From Calonectria ilicicola (lineage: Eukaryota > Ascomycota > Sordariomycetes > Hypocreales > Nectriaceae), in contig CP085828.1 of NCBI GenBank assembly GCA_020809705.1, positions 310,001 to 374,000 of the forward strand: 64,000 nucleotides of DNA. Direction: 5' to 3'. Position 1 is the stretch's first letter. The DNA is not shown here. Below are more notes on the stretch, generated by a model. It did not search any database and had not been told where the DNA came from. It saw only the letters and a list, made by a program, of their open reading frames with translations.

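Noticed and set aside
63943..63945. Start of the giant protein at 63943.
   Set aside because: That codon is GTG and the same cysteine-module frame is open right up to 64000 (modules continue), so the true start lies beyond the window.
23427..63999. Many 60-240-codon plus-strand frames opposite the giant gene.
   Set aside because: They mirror the repeat on the antisense strand (recurrent GRQTPxVQ-type strings) and have no independent signals.
23228..64000. CRISPR array or non-coding satellite.
   Set aside because: Unit lengths are always multiples of three, the DNA units are too diverged for CRISPR repeats, and conservation is at the protein level (cysteines, G, LP).
23228..64000. Array of small cysteine-rich toxins or a peptide-synthetase gene.
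   Set aside because: There are no dibasic processing sites between modules and no adenylation, condensation or carrier motifs. Module spacing fits structural disulfide repeats.

Overview
The window comes from a filamentous ascomycete (Pezizomycotina), most likely of the Aspergillus/Penicillium kind. The evidence is short 47-71 bp introns with CTAAC/CTGAC branch sites, an intron-bearing tRNA-Phe, a non-reducing iterative polyketide synthase (NR-PKS), and a Ser/Thr-rich secreted protein of fungal type. No database search was possible; families were recognised from motifs and exons were read by hand.

Layout. 1-70: 5' end of a secreted-protein gene leaving the left edge (minus strand). 1.9-2.9 kb: decayed vacuolar PQ-loop transporter gene (minus). 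3.64-3.73 kb: tRNA-Phe(GAA) with a 20-nt intron (minus). 5.37-6.98 kb: intact six-exon FAD aromatic monooxygenase (plus). 8.00-15.77 kb: intact six-exon NR-PKS of about 2489 aa, SAT-KS-AT-PT-ACP-CMeT-TE (plus). 17.08-18.38 kb: Ser/Thr-rich secreted-protein gene that looks broken (plus). 19.65-20.76 kb: three-exon double-hotdog thioesterase-like gene (plus). The monooxygenase and PKS are co-oriented neighbours and form the core of a small aromatic-polyketide cluster: the PKS should make a C-methylated orsellinate-type acid and the flavoprotein should hydroxylate it. The thioesterase may belong too. No cluster regulator, transporter or prenyltransferase is visible.

The right 64% of the window (23228-64000, minus) is one uninterrupted reading frame of at least 13,590 codons that runs off the right edge. 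It encodes about 550 four-cysteine modules of the form C-x5-C-x5-C-x4-C. These are organised into five zones with different higher-order periods: two/three-module units, then three successive kinds of four-module unit (about 101 aa, 303 nt), then a three-module unit (about 61 aa). Six-cysteine EB-like modules sit at zone boundaries and at the C-terminus. The family resemblance is only to small disulfide-rich modules of Dickkopf-N/EB type, and the function is unknown. This giant intronless gene is the most unusual object here, the more so because two smaller genes in the window are decaying while its 40.8 kb frame is intact.
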